This document shows, one piece after another, positions 28,388 to 37,059 of a stretch of DNA of 64,000 nucleotides (the first letter of the stretch is position 1; each line of letters starts with the position of its first letter). The position numbers and the translations under genes are program-made. This stretch comes from Spirosoma fluviale (GTDB lineage: Bacteria; Bacteroidota; Bacteroidia; Cytophagales; Spirosomataceae): assembly GCA_945883625.1 (NCBI GenBank), contig CAMCXW010000004.1:23009-87008 (forward strand), in the 5' to 3' direction. Below the pieces are notes generated by a model. It had not been told where the DNA came from. It was given only the letters and a program-made list of their open reading frames with translations, and did not search any database.

Positions 28388-28833
28388 TGCAGTGGGGAGC
28401 CTATTTTGCGGTCATGGCCGCTTCGTCGATTAAATTTGTTGCTGGACCTTTGACTGGTTTTGGGTTGGGATTATCCATGCTCGAGACCATTATTTGCACC
28501 TGGGTGGGGATGATGTTTACGGTAACGGTCATGTTGACGATAGGCCGTTTTCTAGTTCAACAAATTTCCCGGATTCGTATTCAAAAACCAAAATTATTTT
28601 CTGGGCGTGTTCGTTATGCGGTAAGTATTTGGCAGCGATTCGGAATTAAAGGCATCGCAGTGATGACCCCGTTATTATTTACCCCTATTGGTGGCAGTTT
28701 ACTCGCCTTGTCTTTTAAAGTTCCTACGCCACGCGTATTGGTTTTTATGGCGATTTCAGGAATATTTTGGTCGGTGATTTTTACGGTCCTTTTTTATCAG
28801 TTGACATTCATCCGAGACCTATTGGTTCAGTAG
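28387..28833 (+). CDS. Small integral membrane protein coupled to dsbD
   Basis: 148 aa with three or four hydrophobic segments and a basic central loop (RIRIQKPKLFSGRVR). Its ATG shares one base with the dsbD stop (TAATG), so the two are probably co-translated. The pattern GIKGIAVMTPLLFTPIGGSLLAL recalls small export-type membrane families but I cannot assign it. It contains one cysteine, in the second hydrophobic segment. The tight coupling hints at a role with DsbD or redox membrane functions, which is inference. Confidence 0.75.
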   Translation: MQWGAYFAVMAASSIKFVAGPLTGFGLGLSMLETIICTWVGMMFTVTVMLTIGRFLVQQISRIRIQKPKLFSGRVRYAVSIWQRFGIKGIAVMTPLLFTPIGGSLLALSFKVPTPRVLVFMAISGIFWSVIFTVLFYQLTFIRDLLVQ

Positions 28834-28843
28834 GGCATAAAAA

Positions 28844-28870
28844 AAGCCGGTCATCGACCGGCTTCCTTCT
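28844..28870. terminator. Bidirectional terminator
   Basis: AAGCCGGTC (28844-28852), loop ATC, GACCGGCTT (28856-28864). The A-run on the left gives a strong T-run for the minus-strand lipoprotein; the plus side has a weaker TTCCTTCTT. Confidence 0.82.
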
Positions 28871-28886
28871 TAAGCTATATTGGTAA

Positions 28887-29135
28887 TTAATTTCCTTTTG
28901 AAATTTCTTTTCCTTGAAATAGTTTTTCACGAATAGCATTTGCGCGTACTTCTAATTCCGGCTTGGCTGTATATGTGTTTTTCGACTGCGCAGCGGCTGA
29001 ATCTGGATGAATTCCGTAAACATACTTATCATCTTTGCGAACGTCTTTTTGTTTGATTGTATTATTTTTTTGATAATCACATGCAATAGCAGTTACAGCT
29101 AGGGCAATAATCGGAAGTAAATTTTTTAATTTCAT
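28887..29135 (-). CDS. Small putative lipoprotein
   Basis: 82 aa from the ATG at 29135, which begins a lipoprotein signal (MKLKNLLPIIALAVTAIAC, lipid cysteine at 19). A TTG 15 bases upstream overlaps the promoter box and is rejected. The mature part is hydrophilic and lysine-rich (NNTIKQKDVRKDDKYVYG) with no known domain. It has its own promoter and terminator, so it is a monocistronic gene. Function unknown. Confidence 0.75.
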   Translation of the reverse strand: MKLKNLLPIIALAVTAIACDYQKNNTIKQKDVRKDDKYVYGIHPDSAAAQSKNTYTAKPELEVRANAIREKLFQGKEISKGN

Positions 29136-29147
29136 TGTTCTTATTGA

Positions 29148-29176
29148 CAAAATTACGATGCAAAAGTAAGGCCAAA
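29148..29176 (-). promoter_or_regulatory. Promoter of the small lipoprotein gene
   Basis: Minus-strand TTTG at 29173-29176, a 17-base spacer, TAATTTTG at 29148-29155. The ATG is 13 bases past the box. Confidence 0.7.
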
Positions 29177-29192
29177 AATTGGTTTAAAAAAA

Positions 29193-30920
29193 TTAGCTTT
29201 CTTCTAATTGTTGAATTTTTTGCGCTAAGAAGTCCATCAATTCTTGGATGTAAGCTTGGCTGAAATTGAACTCAATTCCTGCCGTGGCGTAAATTTCTTT
29301 AATTGGTTTGGTATAGCCCAAACTCAATGCATTCAAATATTTATCCAATGCCTGCGTTGGATTTTGGCAGTAATTACGCCAAACCGCTAGCGCTCCCAAT
29401 TGCGCAATGGCATATTCAATGTAGTAAAATGGTACCTCAAATAAGTGCAATTGTTTTTGCCAAAGTTTCGTTTTGACTTCTTCGTGCTCACTCCAGTCCG
29501 TTATACTATCTGAAAACTGTCCATAAATACGGTTCCAAGCTTGAGACCGTTCCGCTGGGGAATGACTCGGATTTTCATAGATCCAATGCTGGAATGCATC
29601 AATCGTCGCTACCCAAGGCAAGGTGTCCAATATGTCCTCCAAATGCTTGATTTTTGCTCTTTTAGCTGCTTGGGGATCTGTAAAATAGGTGTCCCAATAA
29701 TCCATCGTTATTAATTCCATGCTCATGGAAGCTAGCTCAGCAACTTCCGACGGGAAATTTCGGAAGGTGTTTAAGGCTAAATCTTTCGTTAAAATCGAAT
29801 GAACCGCGTGCCCGCCTTCATGTAGGAGCGTAACCATATCTCGTACCTGACCAGCCGCATTCATGAAAATGAATGGGAAACCACTTTCCTCCAAAGGGTA
29901 ATTATATCCACCTGGGTTTTTCCCTTTGCGTGAGTCTAAATCAAATCTGTCTAATTTGACCATTTCTTTCAAACAATTACCTAAAAATGGATCCATCTGA
30001 TCGAATACCTCAATCGTTTTTAGTAGCAATTCCTCGCCCGTTTCAAACGGTTTCAAGGGTTCCCGTCCGAGAACATCTACGGCCTTGTCCCAAGGTTTTA
30101 ACGCCGTAACGCCAAGTACACTTTTGCGTTTTTCAGCTTGACGGTTGATCATAGGAACCACCGTTTTGGCCACCGCTGAATGAAATTCAAAGCAGTCTGC
30201 TGGGGTATAATCAAAGCGCCCTAGGCTAGCAAATGCATAATCGCGGTAATTTGCGAAGCCAGCGTTCAGGGCAACTTGATGGCGTTTGCCAATTAATTGA
30301 TCAAATAAATCATCGAGTTTTTCTTGAATAGCTAATCGTGTTCCAGATACTTTTTCGTAAACCTCTTTTCGTTTTTCGCGGTCATTTGATTCTAAATAGG
30401 CGTTGGCTTGTTGGAGCGTTTTTTCTACCCCATCAATCTCCACCATTAAGCCACCTGTGGCCGCACCATATTGCGTTTGTAAATTTTGCAATTCAGTAAA
30501 CAGAGGGATATTTTCCTCGCGGAATATTTCGATCGACTTTTTCAAGCCACGCAACATAATCGAATAGCCTGCTTGTGGAAGTTCAGCGGCAAATGGACTT
30601 TGCATCACTTTATTATTCCAGGCGTCCTCGAAGACCGAGGCATTTGGCATAATTTCATTGACAAACTGCTGATAGTTTTGTTGGTGCGCCTCATTTTGAT
30701 TATCGCACGACATCTTAATATACCGCCACGCAAAGTTTTCAGAAAGGTAGCTTTCCAATTCAGAACGGTTCTGGCAAAATTCGATTAAATCTTCTAGGGA
30801 GTTGATTTTCGTTTCGCTGAGTTTTTCAAAATAAGGTAAAACACTTTCCCACGAACTTAATGTGAAGTCGGCTGCTAAGAATTTACGTGTGATTTTTTGT
30901 GGTCTTACTACTCGGTTCAT
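29193..30920 (-). CDS. M3 family oligoendopeptidase (PepF-like)
   Basis: 575 aa zinc metallopeptidase that cleaves short peptides in the cytoplasm. The M3 zinc site HEGGH is in TLLHEGGHAVHSIL near residue 367, with the third ligand in the downstream helix ELASMSMELI. There is no signal peptide. Length fits oligoendopeptidase F. It starts divergently from the aldo/keto reductase with 67 bases between the two start codons. Confidence 0.93.
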   Translation of the reverse strand: MNRVVRPQKITRKFLAADFTLSSWESVLPYFEKLSETKINSLEDLIEFCQNRSELESYLSENFAWRYIKMSCDNQNEAHQQNYQQFVNEIMPNASVFEDAWNNKVMQSPFAAELPQAGYSIMLRGLKKSIEIFREENIPLFTELQNLQTQYGAATGGLMVEIDGVEKTLQQANAYLESNDREKRKEVYEKVSGTRLAIQEKLDDLFDQLIGKRHQVALNAGFANYRDYAFASLGRFDYTPADCFEFHSAVAKTVVPMINRQAEKRKSVLGVTALKPWDKAVDVLGREPLKPFETGEELLLKTIEVFDQMDPFLGNCLKEMVKLDRFDLDSRKGKNPGGYNYPLEESGFPFIFMNAAGQVRDMVTLLHEGGHAVHSILTKDLALNTFRNFPSEVAELASMSMELITMDYWDTYFTDPQAAKRAKIKHLEDILDTLPWVATIDAFQHWIYENPSHSPAERSQAWNRIYGQFSDSITDWSEHEEVKTKLWQKQLHLFEVPFYYIEYAIAQLGALAVWRNYCQNPTQALDKYLNALSLGYTKPIKEIYATAGIEFNFSQAYIQELMDFLAQKIQQLEES

Positions 30921-30987
30921 CAGCTGTTTTTTTTGTAAAAATACATCAATTTTAGCTAGCTTTAATGTCGAAATTAAACTAGATCTA

Positions 30988-31806
30988 ATGTTGCAAATTC
31001 CAAATGTTCGATTGAATTCAGGTTATTTTATGCCTCAGCTGGGTTTGGGGGTGTATGCGCCGGGCCAACAAAACGAAGTTGGGCAATCGGTTCGAGAAGC
31101 GCTTGATCTTGGGATTCGCTTAATTGATGCAGCTTCTATATATGGGAATGAATTGGAAGTTGGGCAAGCAATATCGTCCACTTCCGTTGCACGCGAAGAA
31201 TTGTTTATTACGAGTAAGGTGTGGATGGATGACATGGGATATGATTCAACCATGCGTGCGTTTGAAAAGTCGTTGCATGATTTGTCTTTGGAATATATCG
31301 ATTTGTATTTAATTCATTGGCCTAAGGAAGATAAGCGCAAGGAAACGTGGAAGGCGTTGGAATCCTTGCATGAACAAGCTGTCATCAAGTCCATCGGTGT
31401 TTCTAATTATTACCAAAAAAACTTGTCGGAGCTTTTGAACTATGCCCATATTTGTCCGGCAGTGAATCAAATTGAGTTAAGTCCGTTTTGTTACTTACCT
31501 GATGAATTAGCGTTCTGCCAATCGCAGGGTATTCAAGTTGAAGGATATGCGCCGGTCGTGCGTGGTTTGAAAAAAGAGCATCCCGTTTTAGTCGAAATCG
31601 CACGTAAATGGGCCAAAACTACCTATCAGATATTGATTCGTTGGAATATTGAAATGGGCGCGGTGACGATTCCAAAATCCATTCATCGGGATCGCATGAT
31701 TGAAAATGTAACGGTATTTGATTTTGCGTTGGATGAAGATGACCTGACTCGATTAGCTTCTTTGTATGACAATACGCGGGTGGCTTGGGATCCCCGAGAT
31801 TTCTAA
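30988..31806 (+). CDS. Aldo/keto reductase
   Basis: 272 aa from the ATG at 30988; a longer open frame reaches back into the peptidase gene and is not credible. It is an NADPH-dependent reductase of carbonyl compounds with a TIM-barrel fold. The catalytic residues are visible: Asp and Tyr in LIDAASIYGNE, Lys in FITSKVW, and His in YIDLYLIHWP. The cofactor motif IPKSIHRDRMIEN is near the C-terminus. It resembles the 2,5-diketo-gluconate/methylglyoxal reductase group. The physiological substrate is unknown. Confidence 0.92.
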   Translation: MLQIPNVRLNSGYFMPQLGLGVYAPGQQNEVGQSVREALDLGIRLIDAASIYGNELEVGQAISSTSVAREELFITSKVWMDDMGYDSTMRAFEKSLHDLSLEYIDLYLIHWPKEDKRKETWKALESLHEQAVIKSIGVSNYYQKNLSELLNYAHICPAVNQIELSPFCYLPDELAFCQSQGIQVEGYAPVVRGLKKEHPVLVEIARKWAKTTYQILIRWNIEMGAVTIPKSIHRDRMIENVTVFDFALDEDDLTRLASLYDNTRVAWDPRDF

Positions 31807-31814
31807 TTCCCCCC

Positions 31815-31849
31815 TACCTTTGGCAAACCTTGGAGGATTGCCAAAGGTA
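31815..31849. repeat. Perfect inverted repeat containing two opposed TACCTTTG boxes
   Basis: Arms TACCTTTGGCAA (31815-31826) and TTGCCAAAGGTA (31838-31849); inside, CCT and AGG also pair. No T-run follows, so a classic terminator is doubtful. Each arm carries a TAnnTTTG match in opposite orientation. It lies between convergent genes. Confidence 0.6.
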
Positions 31850-31886
31850 AGTGGAAAAAGTGATTTTCAAGCCCGAAAAACTGATA

Positions 31887-32939
31887 TTAATCTAGATCAA
31901 TCACCACCCCATCACTCGTCGGATGTGCCACGCACGTAAGAATATATCCTTTTTGAATTTCACCTGCCGTCAGTCCATCTTCCTCATCCATCACCACAGA
32001 TCCAGACTTACACAAGCCCATACAAGCCGTGCACATGCCAGCCTGACACGAATACGGAATATCTAAATCGGCCTCAAGCGCAGCCTCCAATATTGTCTCA
32101 TGTGGTTGCACCGTCACGGCATGTGATTTCCCCTCATAGATTAAGGTAATCTCACGGGCCACTGAATTATCCTCGATTGATGTATCTGCAGAAGGAGCCG
32201 CATTAAATAATTCCTTATGAATCTGGTCGGCAGGGACATCAAAAATCCCCAATGCCGCCTGCACATCATCCATCATACCCACGGGTCCACATAGAAAATA
32301 ATGCGCTTTGGCAATGTCTAAGCCAAATTCTTGTTTCAAATAATACACCGTAGACGCCTGATTGATCCGACCTTTCAAGCCTGGCCAGGAAGCAGATGGC
32401 TTACTGATCACGTGCAATACCTGCAAGCGATCCGCAAATGATGCTTCTAATGCGTCCAACTGCCTTTTGAAGATGATTTGGTCTTCATAGCGCGACCCAT
32501 AAATAACCCGAATTTTTGATTTGGGTTCTCCGTGCAAAACAGATTTAATCATGGACATAAGCGGTGTGATGCCCGAGCCAGCGCCCACAAACACATAGGT
32601 TTTAGCTAAATTCGCATCAGCTTCTAACACGAAATTCCCCATCGGAGCAATAACCTCAATCGCATCGCCCACATTAATGTGGTCACATAAAAAATTGGAA
32701 ACCACTCCACCCGAAATACGCTTCACCGTAATTGCTGGTGACATATCGGTTTTAGGAGAAGAAGAAAGTGAATAGCTACGGCGCGGTTTTTCCCCCGCGA
32801 TAGTTGGGATCAAGGTTAAAAATTGACCCGATATATACGACAAAGTCTCATGTATTGGATGCCAAAAATGGATGGTTTTCGTGTCCGAGGTCTCCTCCGT
32901 GATTTCTTTAACTGTCAAATGTAAAAAACGTAAACTCAT
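31887..32939 (-). CDS. PaaE-like flavin/2Fe-2S oxidoreductase
   Basis: 350 aa from the ATG at 32939; the frame is open further but would overlap the upstream gene. It has a ferredoxin-NADP reductase module: the FAD-binding RRSYSLSSSP near residue 60, the NAD(P) motif YVFVGAGSGITPLMSMI near 115, and CGP near the end of that module. It is followed by a plant-type ferredoxin domain with cysteines in YSCQAGMCTACMGLCKSG and the fourth in ILTCVAHP. It resembles the reductase subunit of phenylacetyl-CoA epoxidase, but no other paa genes are here. Electrons would go to an unknown oxygenase or desaturase. It follows the GHL10 gene by one base. Confidence 0.9.
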   Translation of the reverse strand: MSLRFLHLTVKEITEETSDTKTIHFWHPIHETLSYISGQFLTLIPTIAGEKPRRSYSLSSSPKTDMSPAITVKRISGGVVSNFLCDHINVGDAIEVIAPMGNFVLEADANLAKTYVFVGAGSGITPLMSMIKSVLHGEPKSKIRVIYGSRYEDQIIFKRQLDALEASFADRLQVLHVISKPSASWPGLKGRINQASTVYYLKQEFGLDIAKAHYFLCGPVGMMDDVQAALGIFDVPADQIHKELFNAAPSADTSIEDNSVAREITLIYEGKSHAVTVQPHETILEAALEADLDIPYSCQAGMCTACMGLCKSGSVVMDEEDGLTAGEIQKGYILTCVAHPTSDGVVIDLD

Positions 32940-32940
32940 A

Positions 32941-34443
32941 TTAATTAGGGTTAGGCACAATCCATTGAACCGTGCCGGCAGTTGACTCATTATGTAATCG
33001 ATCGACGGCCGTTACGACAAATCCATGACCGGATTCTACGGTTGAAGCCTCTATCTGTATTTCTGTTTTGCTTCCTTTGTAAACAATATTTTCCGCATGT
33101 TCCAAAGCCTTCAATCCCTCCTTGCGATGGATTTTATAGACCAAATAATAGGTGGCAGGGTCTTTGTCCATACTCATTTCGCCAGGTTTCCATGTCAAAA
33201 CCCATTGTCCCCCCTTTTTGTTTAAACTCACTTGGTGCGGAGCCGTAGGCGGAATGCTATCCAACCAAGGCATCGTGGGAACTAATGCCAAATGCGCAAA
33301 ATATGATTTACGCAAGGTGTCTTGGAAGCCTTTTAAGTTTTTGGCTAATTGGCTTGAACTGAAGTAAATAGACCCTTTGACTTGATCTAAACTCCGAGCA
33401 TATTGCAATTGTTTGGCTAATTCCCCCGCATTCCACTGATCCGTTAAATGATAGGCCGCATGCCCCACGTAGATCGGTCGGCCATACCCATGCTCATTCC
33501 ACCAGGCAGCAAGTGGCCCAAAGGGAGCTACTCTGTGCGTATTTCCCCAATATAATTGGGGGGCTAAATAATCAAGCCAACCAGCCTTCGCCCACTTCTC
33601 CGTATCGGCATACAAATCGTCATAGGACTGTAACCCGTTTCGTGTTGGGGATCCATATTCGGGATCTGAGCTTTTATGTCGCCAAATGCCAAATGGACTA
33701 ATGCCAAATTTTACACGCGGATTGACTTCTTTAATGGCTTGAGCTATTTCTTGAATGAGATTATTGACGTTTCTGCGTCGCCAGTCGGCCAAACTTTCAT
33801 TAGGTAATTTATACGTTTGATACGCTTCACCATCCTGAAAAACTTCATTTTTTATCGGATAAGGATAAAAATAATCATCAAAATGAATGCCATCTACATC
33901 GTAGTTCTGTACAATATTTTTGACAACATTGGTGATATAATGCCGAACGGCAGGGATACCAAAATTTAAAAGATGTTGGTGATTATACGTCACGATCCAC
34001 TCGGGGTGTTTGCGCACAATACTCTCCGAACTAAGTAAAGATTTTGTGGACATACTAGCCCTATTCATATTTAGCCACGCATGAAACTCCATGCCACGCG
34101 CATGACTTTCCGAAATCATGAATGCAAGTGGATCGTAATAGGGTTTTGGTGCTTGGCCCTGTAGTCCAGACAAATAGGCGGACCAAGGTTCCGTGCTTTT
34201 GGCATAGAGTGCATCTGCTGCAGTACGCACTTGAACAAATAGGGCATTGATTCCGGTTTTATGATGGGAATCTAAAAGCTCAATGAATTCTTTTTGTTGG
34301 GTTATTCCATTGTAATTGCGCGCACTTGGCCAATCGATGTTTTGGACCGTTGCCACCCAAACGCCTCGTAACTCGCGTTTCGGATGTTCTGCCAACAGGC
34401 TAAATGAAAATAAAACTAGAATTAAAGGAAGTTGCTTCATCAT
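32941..34443 (-). CDS. GHL10 family (DUF187) secreted glycoside hydrolase-like protein
   Basis: 500 aa with a signal peptide (LPLILVLFSFSLLAEH). The core from about residue 24 is the GHL10 TIM-barrel pattern: RELRGVWVATVQNIDWP, then INALFVQVRTAADALY, MEFHAWLNMNR, VDGIHFDDYFYPYP and WLDYLAPQLYWG. A fibronectin-III-like domain occupies about 400-500. Related proteins cut peptidoglycan or other surface glycans, but activity is proven for few. It starts a two-gene run with the PaaE-like reductase; that pairing looks incidental. Confidence 0.9.
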   Translation of the reverse strand: MMKQLPLILVLFSFSLLAEHPKRELRGVWVATVQNIDWPSARNYNGITQQKEFIELLDSHHKTGINALFVQVRTAADALYAKSTEPWSAYLSGLQGQAPKPYYDPLAFMISESHARGMEFHAWLNMNRASMSTKSLLSSESIVRKHPEWIVTYNHQHLLNFGIPAVRHYITNVVKNIVQNYDVDGIHFDDYFYPYPIKNEVFQDGEAYQTYKLPNESLADWRRRNVNNLIQEIAQAIKEVNPRVKFGISPFGIWRHKSSDPEYGSPTRNGLQSYDDLYADTEKWAKAGWLDYLAPQLYWGNTHRVAPFGPLAAWWNEHGYGRPIYVGHAAYHLTDQWNAGELAKQLQYARSLDQVKGSIYFSSSQLAKNLKGFQDTLRKSYFAHLALVPTMPWLDSIPPTAPHQVSLNKKGGQWVLTWKPGEMSMDKDPATYYLVYKIHRKEGLKALEHAENIVYKGSKTEIQIEASTVESGHGFVVTAVDRLHNESTAGTVQWIVPNPN

Positions 34444-34474
34444 TGAAGCCGCAATTTACCAAAAATGGCTCGAA

Positions 34475-35170
34475 TTAGGCCTTTTCAATCGAAAATAAAT
34501 AACCTACCCCCTTCAGAGTTTTGATGTAATATTCCGGGATTTTCTCGCGTAGCTTTCGGATGTGCACATCGACTGTACGTTCAACGACGTAGACGTCTGA
34601 CCCCCAAACTTTTTCTAATAATTCGTCTCGGTTAAATACTTTATTTGGGTTTTTTGCGAGATAGGAAAGTAACTCAAATTCCTTTTTAGGTAGCACAAGC
34701 GTACGTCCATCAAAGGTTGCTGCATATTGTGTTCGATTAATCACTAATCCGCCAATCGCAATAATTTCTTGACTTTCTTCCGCCGAATCGCGTTTCAGAA
34801 TCGCATTGATGCGACTAACAAGAGCACGCGGCTTGATAGGCTTAATGATGTAATCATGCGCTCCTGCATCAAAAGCCGCCACCTCAGTAAACTCTTCTCC
34901 TCGCGCTGTTAGAAATAAAATCAGTGTATTTTTTAATTCAGGAATGGCTTTGATTTTACGTGCCGTCTCAATTCCATCCATCACGGGCATCATGACATCC
35001 ATGATAATTAAGGCTGGCTTGAATTGTTTAACAATATCCAATGCCTGTTGTCCATCATGAGCTTTGGCCAAAACATAATTTTCTTTTGCTAAATTGTACT
35101 CCAGTAGCTCGAGAATATCTGGGTCATCATCCACCAAAAGTATTTTCGCTTGATTAAACTGTGTGTTCAT
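34475..35170 (-). CDS. OmpR/PhoB-type response regulator
   Basis: 231 aa from the ATG at 35170; an in-frame TTG 15 bases earlier is less likely. The receiver domain has the acidic pocket VDDD (13-16), phosphorylated Asp58 in LIIMDVMMP, and Lys in YIIKPIKP. The winged-helix DNA-binding domain spans about 135-230 (KEFELLSYLAKNPNKVFNRDELLEKVWG). No histidine kinase is adjacent, so it is an orphan in this window. The sequence most resembles PhoB/RprY-like regulators; target genes are not evident. Confidence 0.93.
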   Translation of the reverse strand: MNTQFNQAKILLVDDDPDILELLEYNLAKENYVLAKAHDGQQALDIVKQFKPALIIMDVMMPVMDGIETARKIKAIPELKNTLILFLTARGEEFTEVAAFDAGAHDYIIKPIKPRALVSRINAILKRDSAEESQEIIAIGGLVINRTQYAATFDGRTLVLPKKEFELLSYLAKNPNKVFNRDELLEKVWGSDVYVVERTVDVHIRKLREKIPEYYIKTLKGVGYLFSIEKA

Positions 35171-35205
35171 ATTCGTATTGGACAATTAGTTTAAATGAAG
35201 TGACA

Positions 35206-35213
35206 CAAATATA
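35206..35213 (-). promoter_or_regulatory. Candidate -7 box of the OmpR-type regulator gene
   Basis: Minus-strand TATATTTG, a full TAnnTTTG match, 36 bases before the ATG. No convincing -33 TTG. Confidence 0.45.
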
Positions 35214-35275
35214 GAAGTCGCTATATTACGAAATTGTTAACTTTTTCCTTACTTTGATTTAATTATTACTACCCA

Positions 35276-36337
35276 ATGCCCGAAAAAACTGCTTATCCGA
35301 TTCGCTTAGCTGCTGTGCTCATTTCCATTGCGCTAGTTATTTTGGGATTGTATCTACTTCAGGACTTACTTATTTTATTGTCATTTGGAATGATTCTTGC
35401 GATGTTACTTTTGCCCATTTGTGCTTGGCTTGAGCGTCGCGGATTGCCACGTGCCATTTCCATTAGTATCTGCTTATTGCTGCTTATTTTGGTTTTAGGC
35501 GGATTGTTATTAATTCTCATCGGGCAAGCGGCCGAATTTGTAAGCGACTGGCCCATCTTTATCAAAAAGGCGGAGTCTTGGTTAAATAGCCTACAAAGTT
35601 TTTTATCCAAAAACCTAAATATCTCCCGCAAAAAGCAAATGGGCGAGGTGACGAACCAAACCATGAATCTGTTAAAAAATTCCGGATCGATTTTATCTAC
35701 AACGTTCACTACGTTAATTCACTCGATTACCACCCTGATTTTAGTCCCCATATTTGTATTTTTCTTCTTGTATTATCGGCAGTTTTTTTCGGAGTTTTTA
35801 AGTAAGGTTTTCCCAACAACCGAGCGTTCGGTGTTACAAGGAATTATGCACAAAACGGGCGGAGTGGTACACAGTTATTTGGTGGGACTTTTAGCGGTCA
35901 TGCTGATCGTTGCCATTTCAAATTGCATTGGCTTTTGGTGGCTGGGTGTTGATTATTACTTGTTTTTCGGATCGTTGACGGGTATTTTATTGCTAATCCC
36001 TTACGTAGGGATTTGGGTGGGAGCGGCCTTACCGATCATTTTAACTTTAGTTACATTAGGCCCCGGTTTTGCTATGGGCGTAGTTGCTTGGGTAGCCGCA
36101 GTTCAATTTGTGGAAGCAAATTTCATAACACCATTGGTCATCGGATCCAAGGTGTGTATTAATCCCATGATTGCTATGTTGGCCTTATTAGCCGGGGAAC
36201 TAATTTGGGGAATACCAGGTCTGATTTTAGCTTTGCCTTTAACCGCTATTCTTAAAGTTATTTTTGATCATGTGCCTGCACTTGAGGCCTATGGATTTTT
36301 ACTCGGCGAGGCCCCAAAACGATCAAAGCGAGAGTAA
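35276..36337 (+). CDS. AI-2E/PerM family membrane permease
   Basis: 353 aa polytopic membrane protein of the AI-2E transporter (PerM) family. Two N-terminal helices are followed by a soluble loop with LNISRKKQMGE, then a cluster of C-terminal helices including the conserved ITPLVIGSKVCINPMIAMLALLAGELIWGIPGLI region near 290-330. Members export varied solutes such as autoinducer-2 or ions; many have no known substrate. The end overlaps the convergent LytTR gene by 15 bases. Confidence 0.9.
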   Translation: MPEKTAYPIRLAAVLISIALVILGLYLLQDLLILLSFGMILAMLLLPICAWLERRGLPRAISISICLLLLILVLGGLLLILIGQAAEFVSDWPIFIKKAESWLNSLQSFLSKNLNISRKKQMGEVTNQTMNLLKNSGSILSTTFTTLIHSITTLILVPIFVFFFLYYRQFFSEFLSKVFPTTERSVLQGIMHKTGGVVHSYLVGLLAVMLIVAISNCIGFWWLGVDYYLFFGSLTGILLLIPYVGIWVGAALPIILTLVTLGPGFAMGVVAWVAAVQFVEANFITPLVIGSKVCINPMIAMLALLAGELIWGIPGLILALPLTAILKVIFDHVPALEAYGFLLGEAPKRSKRE

Positions 36338-37051
36338 CTCCTTGAACCTGATGGACTGTCGGCGCGATATCTCAATCTTCTCGCCCTTACCCATCAACGT
36401 AACCTGCAAGCCTCCGGAAAACCAGGGCTCAATTTTATCAATGTAATTTAGGTTGATGATATGCTTGCGATTCGCGCGAAAGAATACCTTGGGGTCCAAG
36501 CGATCTTCCATGGCATTTAAGGATTTCAAGACCAAGGGTTTCTGATCATCAAAAAACAAGCGGACATAATTTCCCATGGATTCACAAAGGCGAACGCGAT
36601 CTAGCCGGACGAACCAACATTTCTCCCCGTCTTTCACAAAGATTTGGTCTTGGGCACCCAATTTATGACTAGGGCTTTCGGTAGCGCGCGTTTGTGCTTG
36701 CGCCTGCTTTTCTAATTTTTGAATACTATCGCTGAGGCGAGATAGGTCAATGGGCTTCAACAAATAATCCAAGGCATTCACCTCAAATGCTTTTAACGCA
36801 TAGGCATCAAAGGCTGTTGTAAAAATCACCTCGGGTAAATAACCCTCCCAGGTTTCAAGCCATTCAAATCCTGTTTTTCCAGGCATTTGAATATCCAAAA
36901 ACAACACGTCTGGCTGTTGGGTCTCAAGTAATTCGGACACCTCATCCGTATTAGCGGCCTCACCAATCACTTCGATATGTGGGAAATTTTCCAATAAACG
37001 TTTGAGTTCATTTCGAGCTAAGCGCTCGTCGTCTACGATAATTGCTTTCAT
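36323..37051 (-). CDS. LytTR family response regulator
   Basis: 242 aa. Receiver domain with VDDE at 6-9, phosphorylated Asp53 in LFLDIQMPG, and Lys in YLLKPIDL. The LytTR DNA-binding domain covers about 140-240 (FVKDGEKCWFVRLDRVRLCESMGNYV). It follows its predicted sensor kinase by eight bases on the same strand, forming a LytS/LytTR two-component pair. The regulon cannot be read from the window. Confidence 0.94.
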   Translation of the reverse strand: MKAIIVDDERLARNELKRLLENFPHIEVIGEAANTDEVSELLETQQPDVLFLDIQMPGKTGFEWLETWEGYLPEVIFTTAFDAYALKAFEVNALDYLLKPIDLSRLSDSIQKLEKQAQAQTRATESPSHKLGAQDQIFVKDGEKCWFVRLDRVRLCESMGNYVRLFFDDQKPLVLKSLNAMEDRLDPKVFFRANRKHIINLNYIDKIEPWFSGGLQVTLMGKGEKIEISRRQSIRFKELLSL

Positions 37052-37059
37052 GGTAGGTA

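Noticed and set aside
30862-30987. 42-residue extension of the aldo/keto reductase
   Set aside because: It reads into the divergent peptidase gene and precedes the well-conserved ATG start of the family.
32982-33367. Plus-strand frames opposite the GHL10 gene
   Set aside because: Antisense shadows with biased composition and no family features.
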